Shown here piece by piece: positions 55,108-63,252 of a DNA stretch of 64,000 nucleotides (its first letter is position 1; each line of letters opens with the position of its first letter). The position numbers were made by a program, and so were the translations under genes. The notes under the pieces were generated by a model. That model searched no databases. It was not told the origin of the DNA and saw only the letters and a list, made by a program, of their open reading frames with translations. The stretch is from Chitinispirillales bacterium (GTDB taxonomy: Bacteria > Fibrobacterota > Chitinivibrionia > Chitinivibrionales > Chitinispirillaceae), in NCBI GenBank assembly GCA_031254105.1, contig JAIRVB010000018.1, positions 1-64,000 of the forward strand. The letters run 5' to 3'.

Positions 55108-55350
55108 ATGGATACAGAAAAAACAGGGGAACCGGTTTTTACAAATATTGATAAGATACTTGCTGAGAAAATTATCTCACGCTCTAAGGAAAACAGCAGA
55201 GAATCTACGCCAAACGAAAAACAAACGGTTAACGAAACTTATACCGTGGATGAACCGCGCGCGTCAATTCCGATTAAATGGCTGATAGCCGCAGCAGCCA
55301 TTACGCTGCTTGTTATAGTAACGTTCCTTCGGAAAAGTAAAAAGATATGA
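55108..55350 (+). CDS. Small tail-anchored membrane protein, 80 aa
   Basis: ATG 55108. Polar, Glu/Lys/Asn-rich N-terminal 50 residues (NIDKILAEKIISRSKENSRES), then a single C-terminal membrane helix (IKWLIAAAAITLLVIVTFL) and a basic tail (RKSKKI). The tail suggests a cytoplasmic N-terminus and a C-terminal anchor. Not recognised. It lies between the ParA-like gene and the aldolase, and overlaps the latter's start by 4 bp. A cargo or membrane-tether role for ParA is inferred only from position. Confidence 0.65.
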   Translation: MDTEKTGEPVFTNIDKILAEKIISRSKENSRESTPNEKQTVNETYTVDEPRASIPIKWLIAAAAITLLVIVTFLRKSKKI

Positions 55351-56642
55351 TTAACCGCTGGAATGATGACGACGAACAGAAATATATATATCAAAACGAT
55401 TTAAATATCGACGAAGCGAAAGGAATAGTTCAGCAGGCGTACGCCACCTCGCTCCTTGGCGCGGAAAGTGATTTAACCATACATGGCGGAGGCAACACAT
55501 CTGTAAAGATTTTAGTAGGCGACAATCGCGACACCGCTATGCGTGTATTATGTGTAAAGGCTTCCGGAACTCCGTTAGCCTCGTTTATTCCGAAGTATTT
55601 CGTCTCAATGGATTTAAGTTATTTAGAGAGGTTGAATCAGCTTGACGCTCTTGGCGACAAAGAGATGGCTGATATGTTTGAAGGGTTTAAGGTTTTAAAA
55701 AGCGAATACCAGCCCTCAATCGAATCTACAATGCACGCGTTTATCCCCGCAAAATATGTGAATCATACGCATCCTGTCGCGGTCTTAAAAATTCTTAACA
55801 GAGTAAACGGGATAGAGCTTTTTAAAGAATGTTTTGGAGATGAACTCGCGGTAATTCCCTACGCGAGACTTGGGTTTGATTTCGCCAAAGCCGCGCTTAA
55901 GGCAGTAAAACAAAATAACAATTGCAAAGGGATCGCGATTGCCCATCATGGACTTGTCACCTGGGGGCAGGAGGCGCGTGAAGCTTACGAAAGAACTATC
56001 GGCATAGTTACTAAGGCGGAAGACTTTTTGTCAAAAATTTCCGTTAAGCCGGTAACGCCGCAAACAGCTATCACCGCTGACAGTTCAAAGAAATATTTTA
56101 AACGCTTTGCACCTGTAGTAAGAAACAGTATAACATATATCTGTAAGGGCGCAGGCTTTAGGGGCCGTAAAATATCGTTTTCGCTGCTCAACGCGCCGGA
56201 TGTACTTGATCTGATTAACTCACGCAGCGGCAGGGATATAATCTGTAACCCGCCAATGACTCCGGACTACCCCATGCTCAACCGAATATTGCCTCTGTGG
56301 ATAGATGTTGATCTTAGCCTTGCCAAAAAAAAAATTGTATTACATGTCAGGCAAGCTGTCGCAAAATTCATCGAGGAGTATATAGCATATCTTAATAAGC
56401 ATGACGCGGCGTCATGCCCTGTCACAGAACTGCTTCCAAAAGTCATCATTCATCCGCAAATTGGAGCAGTGTGCTGCGGGCTGAATCAAGATGACGCGCA
56501 AAAAACCGCTGACCTCACCCATCAGGCGTTTTCAATAAGGCGGGCTGTCGCCGAGACCGGAGGCGTTTACGAAAGCTTGCCGGAAAAATATCTTTTTGAT
56601 ATGCAGTACAAAGGTTATCAGCAGGCGAAAAAACAAAAGTAA
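55347..56642 (+). CDS. Class II aldolase/adducin family protein
   Basis: 431 aa, longer than single-domain fuculose aldolases. The aldolase core (about 12-235) has HGGGNTSVK, then the metal ligands HTHP near 131-134 and HHGLVTWG with its zinc His. IESTMHAF carries the catalytic-position Glu. The domain resembles the aldolase half of bifunctional rhamnulose-phosphate aldolase/lactaldehyde dehydrogenase proteins, but the dehydrogenase half is absent and the C-terminal 190 residues are an unrecognised region. ATG overlaps the previous stop (ATGA). Substrate unknown. Confidence 0.82.
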   Translation: MINRWNDDDEQKYIYQNDLNIDEAKGIVQQAYATSLLGAESDLTIHGGGNTSVKILVGDNRDTAMRVLCVKASGTPLASFIPKYFVSMDLSYLERLNQLDALGDKEMADMFEGFKVLKSEYQPSIESTMHAFIPAKYVNHTHPVAVLKILNRVNGIELFKECFGDELAVIPYARLGFDFAKAALKAVKQNNNCKGIAIAHHGLVTWGQEAREAYERTIGIVTKAEDFLSKISVKPVTPQTAITADSSKKYFKRFAPVVRNSITYICKGAGFRGRKISFSLLNAPDVLDLINSRSGRDIICNPPMTPDYPMLNRILPLWIDVDLSLAKKKIVLHVRQAVAKFIEEYIAYLNKHDAASCPVTELLPKVIIHPQIGAVCCGLNQDDAQKTADLTHQAFSIRRAVAETGGVYESLPEKYLFDMQYKGYQQAKKQK

Positions 56643-56681
56643 GAGTACGCTAAACATTTTTCTATTCTATGTTAAAAAAAC

Positions 56682-56710
56682 TTGCATACTGTTCATTCGA
56701 ACAGTATATT
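56682..56710 (+). promoter_or_regulatory. Promoter with LexA-like (SOS box) operator
   Basis: ATACTGTTC-N4-GAACAGTAT (56686-56707) is a perfect inverted repeat containing CTGT-N8-ACAG, the E. coli LexA-box pattern (TACTGT-N8-ACAGTA here). It fills the space between a -35 TTGCAT (56682-56687) and a -10 TATATT (56705-56710), 17 bp apart. Repression of the GyrI-like gene downstream is therefore likely. Whether LexA of this host uses this box is unknown. Confidence 0.65.
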
Positions 56711-56771
56711 TACAACATGATCGGCCGAAGACCATTAAAACATAACTTCAAATAGGAGACAAAGGATAGAA

Positions 56772-57233
56772 ATGGGAATCAAACTTGAGATTATCCAGCA
56801 AAAAGAAGAAATTACATTAGCGGTGCGCAAAACAGTATCTACCGCGGATTTGCCGCGTACAATAACCGAGGGATACGCTAAAATTCATGATTATATGGTT
56901 AAAAACGGTATTGAAATGACTGCCGCGCCGTATGCAGCGTATTCGGACATGAATGAGGACAAGTGGGATATTGAGATGGGCTTTCCTGTCTCAAAGGAAT
57001 TCGCGGGTGAAGGTGATGTTTACGCGGGTAAAATCCCGTCGGCCCCTCGGGCGGCTTCGTACAAATACAAAGGGTCATATTCAGGGATTGAAGCGGCATA
57101 TACCGCGGTTTTCAAGCAGATAGAGGAAGATGGCCTGAAACCCATAGGCGTGTGTTATGACTATTATTTAAACGATCCGAGTGTTACGCCCGAAGATGAA
57201 CTTTTAACGCAGATTATTGTGCCGGTAGAATAA
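56772..57233 (+). CDS. GyrI-like small-molecule-binding domain protein
   Basis: 153 aa with the SOUL/GyrI-like fold: LEIIQQKEEITLAVRK, then YAKIHDYMVKNGIEMTAAPYAAY, VYAGKIPSAPRAASYKYKGSY, and CYDYYLNDPSVTPEDELLTQIIVPVE. In E. coli, GyrI (SbmC) inhibits DNA gyrase and is SOS-controlled. Here the start codon follows AATAGGAGAC by about 15 bp. It has no DNA-binding HTH, so it is a stand-alone effector-binding domain. Binding partner unknown; the SOS-like operator supports a stress role. Confidence 0.85.
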   Translation: MGIKLEIIQQKEEITLAVRKTVSTADLPRTITEGYAKIHDYMVKNGIEMTAAPYAAYSDMNEDKWDIEMGFPVSKEFAGEGDVYAGKIPSAPRAASYKYKGSYSGIEAAYTAVFKQIEEDGLKPIGVCYDYYLNDPSVTPEDELLTQIIVPVE

Positions 57234-57380
57234 TGAAAAATAAGCTTACAGATAGCGCGGAAAGACCTCTACATAGATTTTATGCTTATTAACAAACTTA
57301 TATTTATGAAATCTTAATTTCAGCGTTGTCTGTATGCTTAACTTACCTATGTAAATTATGGCGCGATAATAGAATATCGG

Positions 57381-58511
57381 CTAATAAAGATCATACTCAT
57401 AAAGCCTGCACTCTATTTTTCCACTAAAAAAAGGGATCTTCCTTTTAGCTTTTAATCCGATTTGTCCGGCAAGACTGGTATTAGCCGTAAATACGCCTCC
57501 AAGGTAACCTCGGCAATTTTTCTTTAGAAACGCGCCTATGCCTCTGTATGTGTCAATAAGGTCTGATTCCTCTCCCATCCTCATCCCATACTCAGGATTA
57601 AGAATAACAACGCCTGGAGCGGGGGGAACCGGCGTTTGCGCGTAGTCGCAGACTTCAAAACTTATAAGCTGCTCAACGCCCGCGGTTTGAGCGTTTTTAC
57701 ACGCGGCTTCAATAGCTTTTTCGTTTTTGTCAGTAGCAACAATTTTTGACGGTATTGTCCTGAGGACTTTGGTTTTGGCTTCTCTTTTCATCTCTTCCCA
57801 GGCTTTCATGTCAAAGCCAAGCAGATGAAAAAAACCAAAATTCTGACGTGCCAAACCTGGAACCCTGTTGCTTAAAGCAAGCGCGGCTTCTATGGCTAAT
57901 GTTCCGCTTCCGCACATAGGATTGACAAAGTTTTCTCCCGCTTTAAGATTGCCTGCCATAAATACTCCGGCGGCAAGCGTCTCCTGCATCGGCGCGCCAA
58001 GAGGGATATGGCGGTATCCCCGTTTTGAGAGGACTTCGCCGCTTGTGTCAAGATATACGGTACAGCGGTTCTCTCTCCAGAAAAGACTGACTACCGCGCC
58101 GGTTCTTTCGGGGCCGGAATCGGGCCGCCTGCCTTTTCGTGTTTGGATTCTGTCAACGATAGCGTCTTTAGCGCGAAGATTAGCATAGCGGGAATCCCTA
58201 ATAGTATCGTTACGGACATTTGAGACTACCGACAGATATTCGTTTGACGGGATGATAGTCTCCCACGGTATGGTTGATAATTCTTTGTAAAGTTCCTCAG
58301 CGTCACTGCATCGAAACGCGGCGATCTGCAAAAGAACATGATGTCCTGTGCGTATGTGAAGATTGAGTTTCATCGCGTCATTACTTGTACCCTCTGTTAT
58401 GAGACTTGTTGCGGATACCGACTTGATTGGTAATCCGAGTAATTCCACTTCTGTTTTGAGGAAAGGGCAGAGACCTTCGGGGACTGTGATTACTATGTTT
58501 GATTTTTTCAT
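57381..58511 (-). CDS. RlmL-like THUMP-domain RNA methyltransferase
   Basis: 376 aa. N-terminal THUMP-type region (about 1-155; LNLHIRTGHHVLLQIAAF), then the Rossmann methyltransferase domain with VNPMCGSGTLAIEAAL and motif IV NPEYGMRMG. RlmL family enzymes methylate N2 of a 23S rRNA guanine (G2445 in E. coli) by SAM. The usual catalytic motif is NPPYG; here the second Pro is Glu (NPEYG). This could be natural in the lineage or mark another substrate (e.g. tRNA). It lacks the RlmK-like C-terminal half found in E. coli RlmKL. Confidence 0.85.
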   Translation of the reverse strand: MKKSNIVITVPEGLCPFLKTEVELLGLPIKSVSATSLITEGTSNDAMKLNLHIRTGHHVLLQIAAFRCSDAEELYKELSTIPWETIIPSNEYLSVVSNVRNDTIRDSRYANLRAKDAIVDRIQTRKGRRPDSGPERTGAVVSLFWRENRCTVYLDTSGEVLSKRGYRHIPLGAPMQETLAAGVFMAGNLKAGENFVNPMCGSGTLAIEAALALSNRVPGLARQNFGFFHLLGFDMKAWEEMKREAKTKVLRTIPSKIVATDKNEKAIEAACKNAQTAGVEQLISFEVCDYAQTPVPPAPGVVILNPEYGMRMGEESDLIDTYRGIGAFLKKNCRGYLGGVFTANTSLAGQIGLKAKRKIPFFSGKIECRLYEYDLY

Positions 58512-58546
58512 TTGTAATGTAAGTTATCCTGTATGCGTGAATCCGC

Positions 58547-58620
58547 GGGCGGCAGGCTGCCGCCCTTACAACAAATTATATGTGACTATCGACCATGTTG
58601 CGGACGACCGATGGTCGTCC
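58547..58620. repeat. Two REP-like palindromes
   Basis: GGGCGGCAG, one base, CTGCCGCCC (58547-58565, perfect) followed by TTAC, and GGACGACC-GAT-GGTCGTCC (58602-58620, perfect) followed by CTAC. Between the RlmL-like gene and polA, they belong to the same palindrome family as 23164 and 27036. Confidence 0.75.
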
Positions 58621-58677
58621 CTACAACGGATTATCGTGGCTGCCGGCATGTTGGGGGGAATAATTATTCGCCTTTAC

Positions 58678-61344
58678 TTAATGCGCTTCTCCCCAGTGTT
58701 TACCTATGCCCGCATCTACTTTTAACGGTACTTTCAGTTCATACGCTGCGCTCATCTCCTCTTTTACCCAGCCGGCGAATTTGTCCGCGTTTTCCTGAGG
58801 AACCTCGAAAACCAGTTCGTCGTGAACTTGCAGGAGCATCTTTGCGCCCGGCCATTCATTTAATTTTGGGTGAACGCGCACCATCGCGATTTTGATTATA
58901 TCAGCCGCTGTTCCCTGCACAGGCGTGTTGATGGCAGTGCGCTCGGCAGCTTCTCTGACGACATGGTTCCCAGCGTTGATTTCAGGCAGGTAACGCCTGC
59001 GGCCAAGCAGGGTTTCGGAGTATCCGAGATCACGCGCTTTTTGTATGGATGTATCCATGTATTTGCGTATTGAGGGAAATTGGGTAAAGTAAGAATCTAT
59101 AAAACGTTTCGCGTCGGTAAAGGATATTTTCAGATCTCTCGCAAGTTTAATAGGTCCCATTCCATACATCAGTCCAAAGTTAATGGTCTTGGCCGCACGC
59201 CGCATATCGGCAGTTACCATTTCCGGGAAAATTCCATATATTACAGACGCGGTTTGCGTGTGAATATCCTTATCATCTATAAATGCCTGAACAAGAACGT
59301 TGTCATCTGACAAGTGAGCCAAAATGCGCAGCTCAATCTGAGAGTAGTCGGCGGATACAAGTACGCTGCCTGCAGGCGCGGCGAACGCTTCCCTGATCTT
59401 GCGTCCGCTTTCCGTACGCACGGGAATGTTTTGAAGATTAGGATTTGTGCTTGACAAGCGTCCAGTTGCGGCTACAGCTTGATTAAAGGAGGTGTGTACC
59501 CGTCCCGTTTCAGGCAGAATCTGCGCGGGGAGCGCGTCTATATAAGTTGAAAGCAGTTTCTGCTTCTCTCTGTAGTCAAGAATCTTTTGAACTATCGGAT
59601 AATCATTGGCTAATTTTTCAAGAATTTCGGCGTTTGTTGATTGTGCGCCGCCTTTGGTTTTCTTGCCTCTGGGAAGGCCAAGTTTAACAAACAATACATC
59701 CGCCATCTGTTTAGGCGAATTGAGATTGAACTGCTCTCCGGCAGCTTTATATATTTCACCGGCAATTTGCTCAAGTTCGAGCGTATACTCTTTTGACATA
59801 GCCGCAAACATCTTCGTATCAACAAGCATCCCCTGCCATTCAAGGTCGGCCAGGACATACTCAAGAGCAAGTTCAATATCTGTAAACAGACTCATGCTGT
59901 TTCTTTCGGCAAGTACGGGCTCAAGCTTCTCTTTTACGAGAAATACGCCGCATGCTGATTGAGCTGCAAATGGCGCGATTTCATCAACCAGCAGATCCGC
60001 AACCGTATCTTTTTTGCCAACTACCCGCTCAAGAGTTTTTATCTCAAAACCAAACAGATCGCGGACAAGTTCAAACAGCTCATATTGCCGTTTACCGGGA
60101 TCAACTAAATAAGCGGCCAGCATGGTGTCGAACACAATGCCGCGCAGCTCAAGCCCCTGGCGCCTCAGTACCTGAAAGTCAACTTTAAAGTTATCTCCGA
60201 TTTTGCCTGTCTTTGTTGATTCGATTATCTCAGTAAGGAGGTCAAGAACCGATTTTTTGTCAAGATTGCCCCCGGTCTTATGTCCAAGCGGAATATAAAA
60301 AGCGGAACTTGAATCAAGGGCCAGAGTGATTCCCACAAGTTCAGATGTTCTTGGCAAACTGCCCGCAATCTGAAGATCTATAGAAACTTCACCCTTCTCT
60401 TTAATTTTACAAACGATATCAGAGATTTTATCCGTAGAATCAACAATTTGGACAGACGGCTCAAAATTAGTTCCCCCGCCAAAGATAGGGTTTTTCATCA
60501 GTGAGACAAATTCGAGTTCTTTAAGTAAAGCGAGGCTGCGCGCCGAATCCACATTGCGCCGCAGCAGATGATCCATTTCAAAATCTACGTCAACATCGGT
60601 TTTGAGCGTTGCGAGCATTTTGGATATTCGAAGCTGTTCTTTGTACTCCTCTATTTTACTGATGAGTTTTGGGGATTCAAGAACCGCCGGATCAGCTAAA
60701 ATTTGATCAACATCAGCTTTTTCTAAAATTTTTACAGCGCTCTTCGGGCCTATATTCGGTACGCCTGGAATGTTATCGGATGAATCTCCGATAAGAGCCA
60801 GATAGTCAACTATCTGCTCAGGTTTTATTCCCATTTTCGCATATACCTCATCAGGCCCGAATGTTTGGAACACACCTGTTCCCTCAGGCGCGAGCATGGT
60901 TACATTTGGGCTCACAAGCTGCATCAGGTCTTTATCTTTTGTCACTAAGAACACATCAAATCCGCTTGCTGTAGCTTTATGCGTAAGAACCGCGATAAGA
61001 TCATCCGCTTCAAGACCGTCCCGCATAACGACAGGAATATTAAACGCGCTTATTAACTCATTGATATAGGGAATCTGTGTTTTTAAATCTTCCGGCATCT
61101 GTTTACGGTTAGCTTTGTATTGCGGATACGCTTCATGGCGGAAAGTCGGCTGGCTGCTGTCCATCACCACCGCCATATAAGGACAATTATAAACGTCAAT
61201 CAACCGCAGAAGATAATTGGCAAAACCATACACCGCGCTTGTGGGAATACCTTTAGAGTTTACGAGCTGATTTTTGGCAAGGGCATAGTAGGCGCGGTAC
61301 GCTAAAGCGTGGCCGTCAATTAAATATAGTTTTTTTTCATTCAT
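58678..61344 (-). CDS. polA: DNA polymerase I
   Basis: 888 aa. The 5'-3' exonuclease domain (about 1-290) is complete (LIDGHALAYRAYYAL, DGLEADDLI, GDSSDNIPGVPNIGPKSA). The 3'-5' exonuclease region (about 300-475) has lost key acids: ExoI reads IDLQI instead of DTE, and the ExoIII equivalent reads FAAQSA, lacking Tyr and Asp. The polymerase domain is intact: motif A DYSQIELR, motif B RRAAKTINFG, motif C QVHDE. It fills gaps in replication and repair; proofreading is likely absent. No partner genes are coupled; a AAA ATPase gene ends 5 bp upstream. Confidence 0.93.
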   Translation of the reverse strand: MNEKKLYLIDGHALAYRAYYALAKNQLVNSKGIPTSAVYGFANYLLRLIDVYNCPYMAVVMDSSQPTFRHEAYPQYKANRKQMPEDLKTQIPYINELISAFNIPVVMRDGLEADDLIAVLTHKATASGFDVFLVTKDKDLMQLVSPNVTMLAPEGTGVFQTFGPDEVYAKMGIKPEQIVDYLALIGDSSDNIPGVPNIGPKSAVKILEKADVDQILADPAVLESPKLISKIEEYKEQLRISKMLATLKTDVDVDFEMDHLLRRNVDSARSLALLKELEFVSLMKNPIFGGGTNFEPSVQIVDSTDKISDIVCKIKEKGEVSIDLQIAGSLPRTSELVGITLALDSSSAFYIPLGHKTGGNLDKKSVLDLLTEIIESTKTGKIGDNFKVDFQVLRRQGLELRGIVFDTMLAAYLVDPGKRQYELFELVRDLFGFEIKTLERVVGKKDTVADLLVDEIAPFAAQSACGVFLVKEKLEPVLAERNSMSLFTDIELALEYVLADLEWQGMLVDTKMFAAMSKEYTLELEQIAGEIYKAAGEQFNLNSPKQMADVLFVKLGLPRGKKTKGGAQSTNAEILEKLANDYPIVQKILDYREKQKLLSTYIDALPAQILPETGRVHTSFNQAVAATGRLSSTNPNLQNIPVRTESGRKIREAFAAPAGSVLVSADYSQIELRILAHLSDDNVLVQAFIDDKDIHTQTASVIYGIFPEMVTADMRRAAKTINFGLMYGMGPIKLARDLKISFTDAKRFIDSYFTQFPSIRKYMDTSIQKARDLGYSETLLGRRRYLPEINAGNHVVREAAERTAINTPVQGTAADIIKIAMVRVHPKLNEWPGAKMLLQVHDELVFEVPQENADKFAGWVKEEMSAAYELKVPLKVDAGIGKHWGEAH

Positions 61345-61349
61345 TTTGT

Positions 61350-62345
61350 TTATTCATCATGTAAATCTTCCATTGATTTTTGTATTACATCTTTGTAAAG
61401 CCGTTCGCCGGCATCGTCTATGGAATTTGGCTGCAATTTGAGAAATGAATCGGCATAGCTGTAGCTGACAGTATTTTTTTCCTTGTACAGGCTTATAAAT
61501 TTTACTTTATCCTCTTTCTTCCTCATTATGTCAATATATCTGGCTAAGTTATACTCATGCGTAGTTATTATCAATTGTACACAGTTTCGCTGTAATTCCA
61601 TAATTATACTGGCAACAAGAGGAAGGTTACTAGGGTTTAAACTCGATTCCGGCTCATCCCATAAAACGAGGCTGTTTTCGTTTATGCTTCCGTTCATCAG
61701 AAGCTGCCATATCAAGCCTAAACGTCTCAGTCCCTCCGCTTCCATTGAAAACGGAATTGACGTTCCATCACTTTTTTCCATCCAAAACGAACCGTCATCC
61801 CTCACGTCAACGGTACCATCAATAGAGTTTTTGATTAATGGCTCGATTCTTTTAGCTATTGGAGGCGTTTCTTTCAATCTCCAACCCTGCGCGTTTTTTA
61901 TAATATCCAACAAGGTAATATCAAAAGGCATATTTTTGCCATATTTTTCTTTCATGGCAAGCAGACCGTTTGCATGCGTCAGCATTTCCTTGGCCGGAAT
62001 AAAAACGGTATTGCAATTTGTAGAAAGGGATCTGCCTTTAACGGGATCAACGTAAAATTCCACATTTTTAAGAAAGCTGTCCGCATACTCACCATCAATA
62101 CCGAGAGTAGATAAAAGACTTTCATTTTTGTGGAGTTCTTCTAAACCTGTGATAAACTTTCCTTCTGAACGTTCTTTTCTAAACTTTGCGTCCGCATATA
62201 TAGCTTTTAATAAAAGAGTTTTACCTGTACCATTTTCCCCGATAATGATATTAACTCCGGGAGAAAACTCAAGATTACTATTTGCAAAGATTGCAAATTT
62301 ATTGATTCTTATACTTTGTAACACTAAAGCTCTCCCATAATTCAA
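61350..62345 (-). CDS. AAA-type ATPase with SMC/ABC-like site (AAA_15/21-like)
   Basis: 331 aa. Walker A IGENGTGKT at about 35-43, central helical region, signature-like FSMEAEGLRRLGLIW, Walker B NSLVLWDEPESSLNP (about 225-239), and ITTHEYNLARY. Such ABC-like single ATPases without transporter partners occur in OLD-like and other defence or repair systems. No nuclease (TOPRIM) domain follows, so it is not a full OLD protein. It lies just before polA in the same direction (5-bp gap). Confidence 0.85.
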   Translation of the reverse strand: MNYGRALVLQSIRINKFAIFANSNLEFSPGVNIIIGENGTGKTLLLKAIYADAKFRKERSEGKFITGLEELHKNESLLSTLGIDGEYADSFLKNVEFYVDPVKGRSLSTNCNTVFIPAKEMLTHANGLLAMKEKYGKNMPFDITLLDIIKNAQGWRLKETPPIAKRIEPLIKNSIDGTVDVRDDGSFWMEKSDGTSIPFSMEAEGLRRLGLIWQLLMNGSINENSLVLWDEPESSLNPSNLPLVASIIMELQRNCVQLIITTHEYNLARYIDIMRKKEDKVKFISLYKEKNTVSYSYADSFLKLQPNSIDDAGERLYKDVIQKSMEDLHDE

Positions 62346-62449
62346 CTTAATTCGTTAATACTCTGATTAATATAATTCAAATTACCAAGATTTGACAGTT
62401 TTTTTAAGCGAAGGCGTATTTTAACAAATTTATGCCGGTGTTTTAAAAA

Positions 62450-63067
62450 CTATTGTTGTATTACGATTATTTTGCGTTCCCCAAGCTCCGGCAGAGAAGC
62501 GTCAAAAATCTGAACATTTTCAAACTGCTCCGTATCTTCAAGATTACGGCTTTTGTAAAGGACAAGCTTCCCTTGCGGTTTGAGAAGTTTTAGCAGTTTT
62601 TTCCTGAATGACGGCTCAATTCTTACAGACCTGCTTACAATCAAATCAAATTCAGCGTCATGTTTTGAGGATAACTCTTCAAGCCTTTCTCCCAAAAAAA
62701 CGCAGTTAGCTAAACCCAAACGCAGAGCCGCTTCTTTGACAGATTCAATTTTTTTCTTCCTTGAATCAAGCAGCGTAACAGACGCATCTCCATAAATAAT
62801 GGCCAGCGGGATTCCTGGCAAGCCGCCTCCTGTCCCAAAATCAAGAATTCTGCGCTCCGCAAATTCTACATATTTTACGGAAAGCAGAGAATCAAGAAAG
62901 TGGGTAGTCCATATATCCGCCGGATCAGTTTGCCGTGAGATCAGGTTGATCTTACTGTTCTCCCGCACAAGCCAAGAATGAAACAGCTCAAACTTTGGGA
63001 GAAAATTTTCCCATTCATGAGGAAACTGATCAGCGAGGAAAGTTTGAAAAAGGTCTTTTTGATTCAT
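62450..63067 (-). CDS. rsmG: 16S rRNA m7G527 methyltransferase (RsmG)
   Basis: 205 aa. Family motifs: INLISRQTD, HFLDSL, then the SAM-binding DFGTGGGLPGIPLAI (about 70-84) and VSRSVRIEPSF. RsmG methylates G527 in the 530 loop of 16S rRNA. Typical rsmG (gidB) genes are near gidA or parAB; here none of these is next to it. GGAGG-like AAAGGTC is not obvious before ATG 63067. Confidence 0.93.
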   Translation of the reverse strand: MNQKDLFQTFLADQFPHEWENFLPKFELFHSWLVRENSKINLISRQTDPADIWTTHFLDSLLSVKYVEFAERRILDFGTGGGLPGIPLAIIYGDASVTLLDSRKKKIESVKEAALRLGLANCVFLGERLEELSSKHDAEFDLIVSRSVRIEPSFRKKLLKLLKPQGKLVLYKSRNLEDTEQFENVQIFDASLPELGERKIIVIQQ

Positions 63068-63252
63068 AAGCCTGTACGTAGTATATACTATATTCGCGGC
63101 GGTGTTTACAACAATCGGCAGTGAGTAGCGAATATGATGAATAATAAAGTTTTTGCCCGGTTCGAATTATCATAAAATCCGCCACTTTAAAGACGCTTGT
63201 ATTATTTTGAATAGTTATCCTGTTTTAGCAATCATTTCACCGTGGAGGATAT

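Noticed and set aside
63068-63252. GGTTCGAAT near 63158 resembled a tRNA T-loop.
   Set aside because: No acceptor, anticodon or D-arm pairing is found around it.
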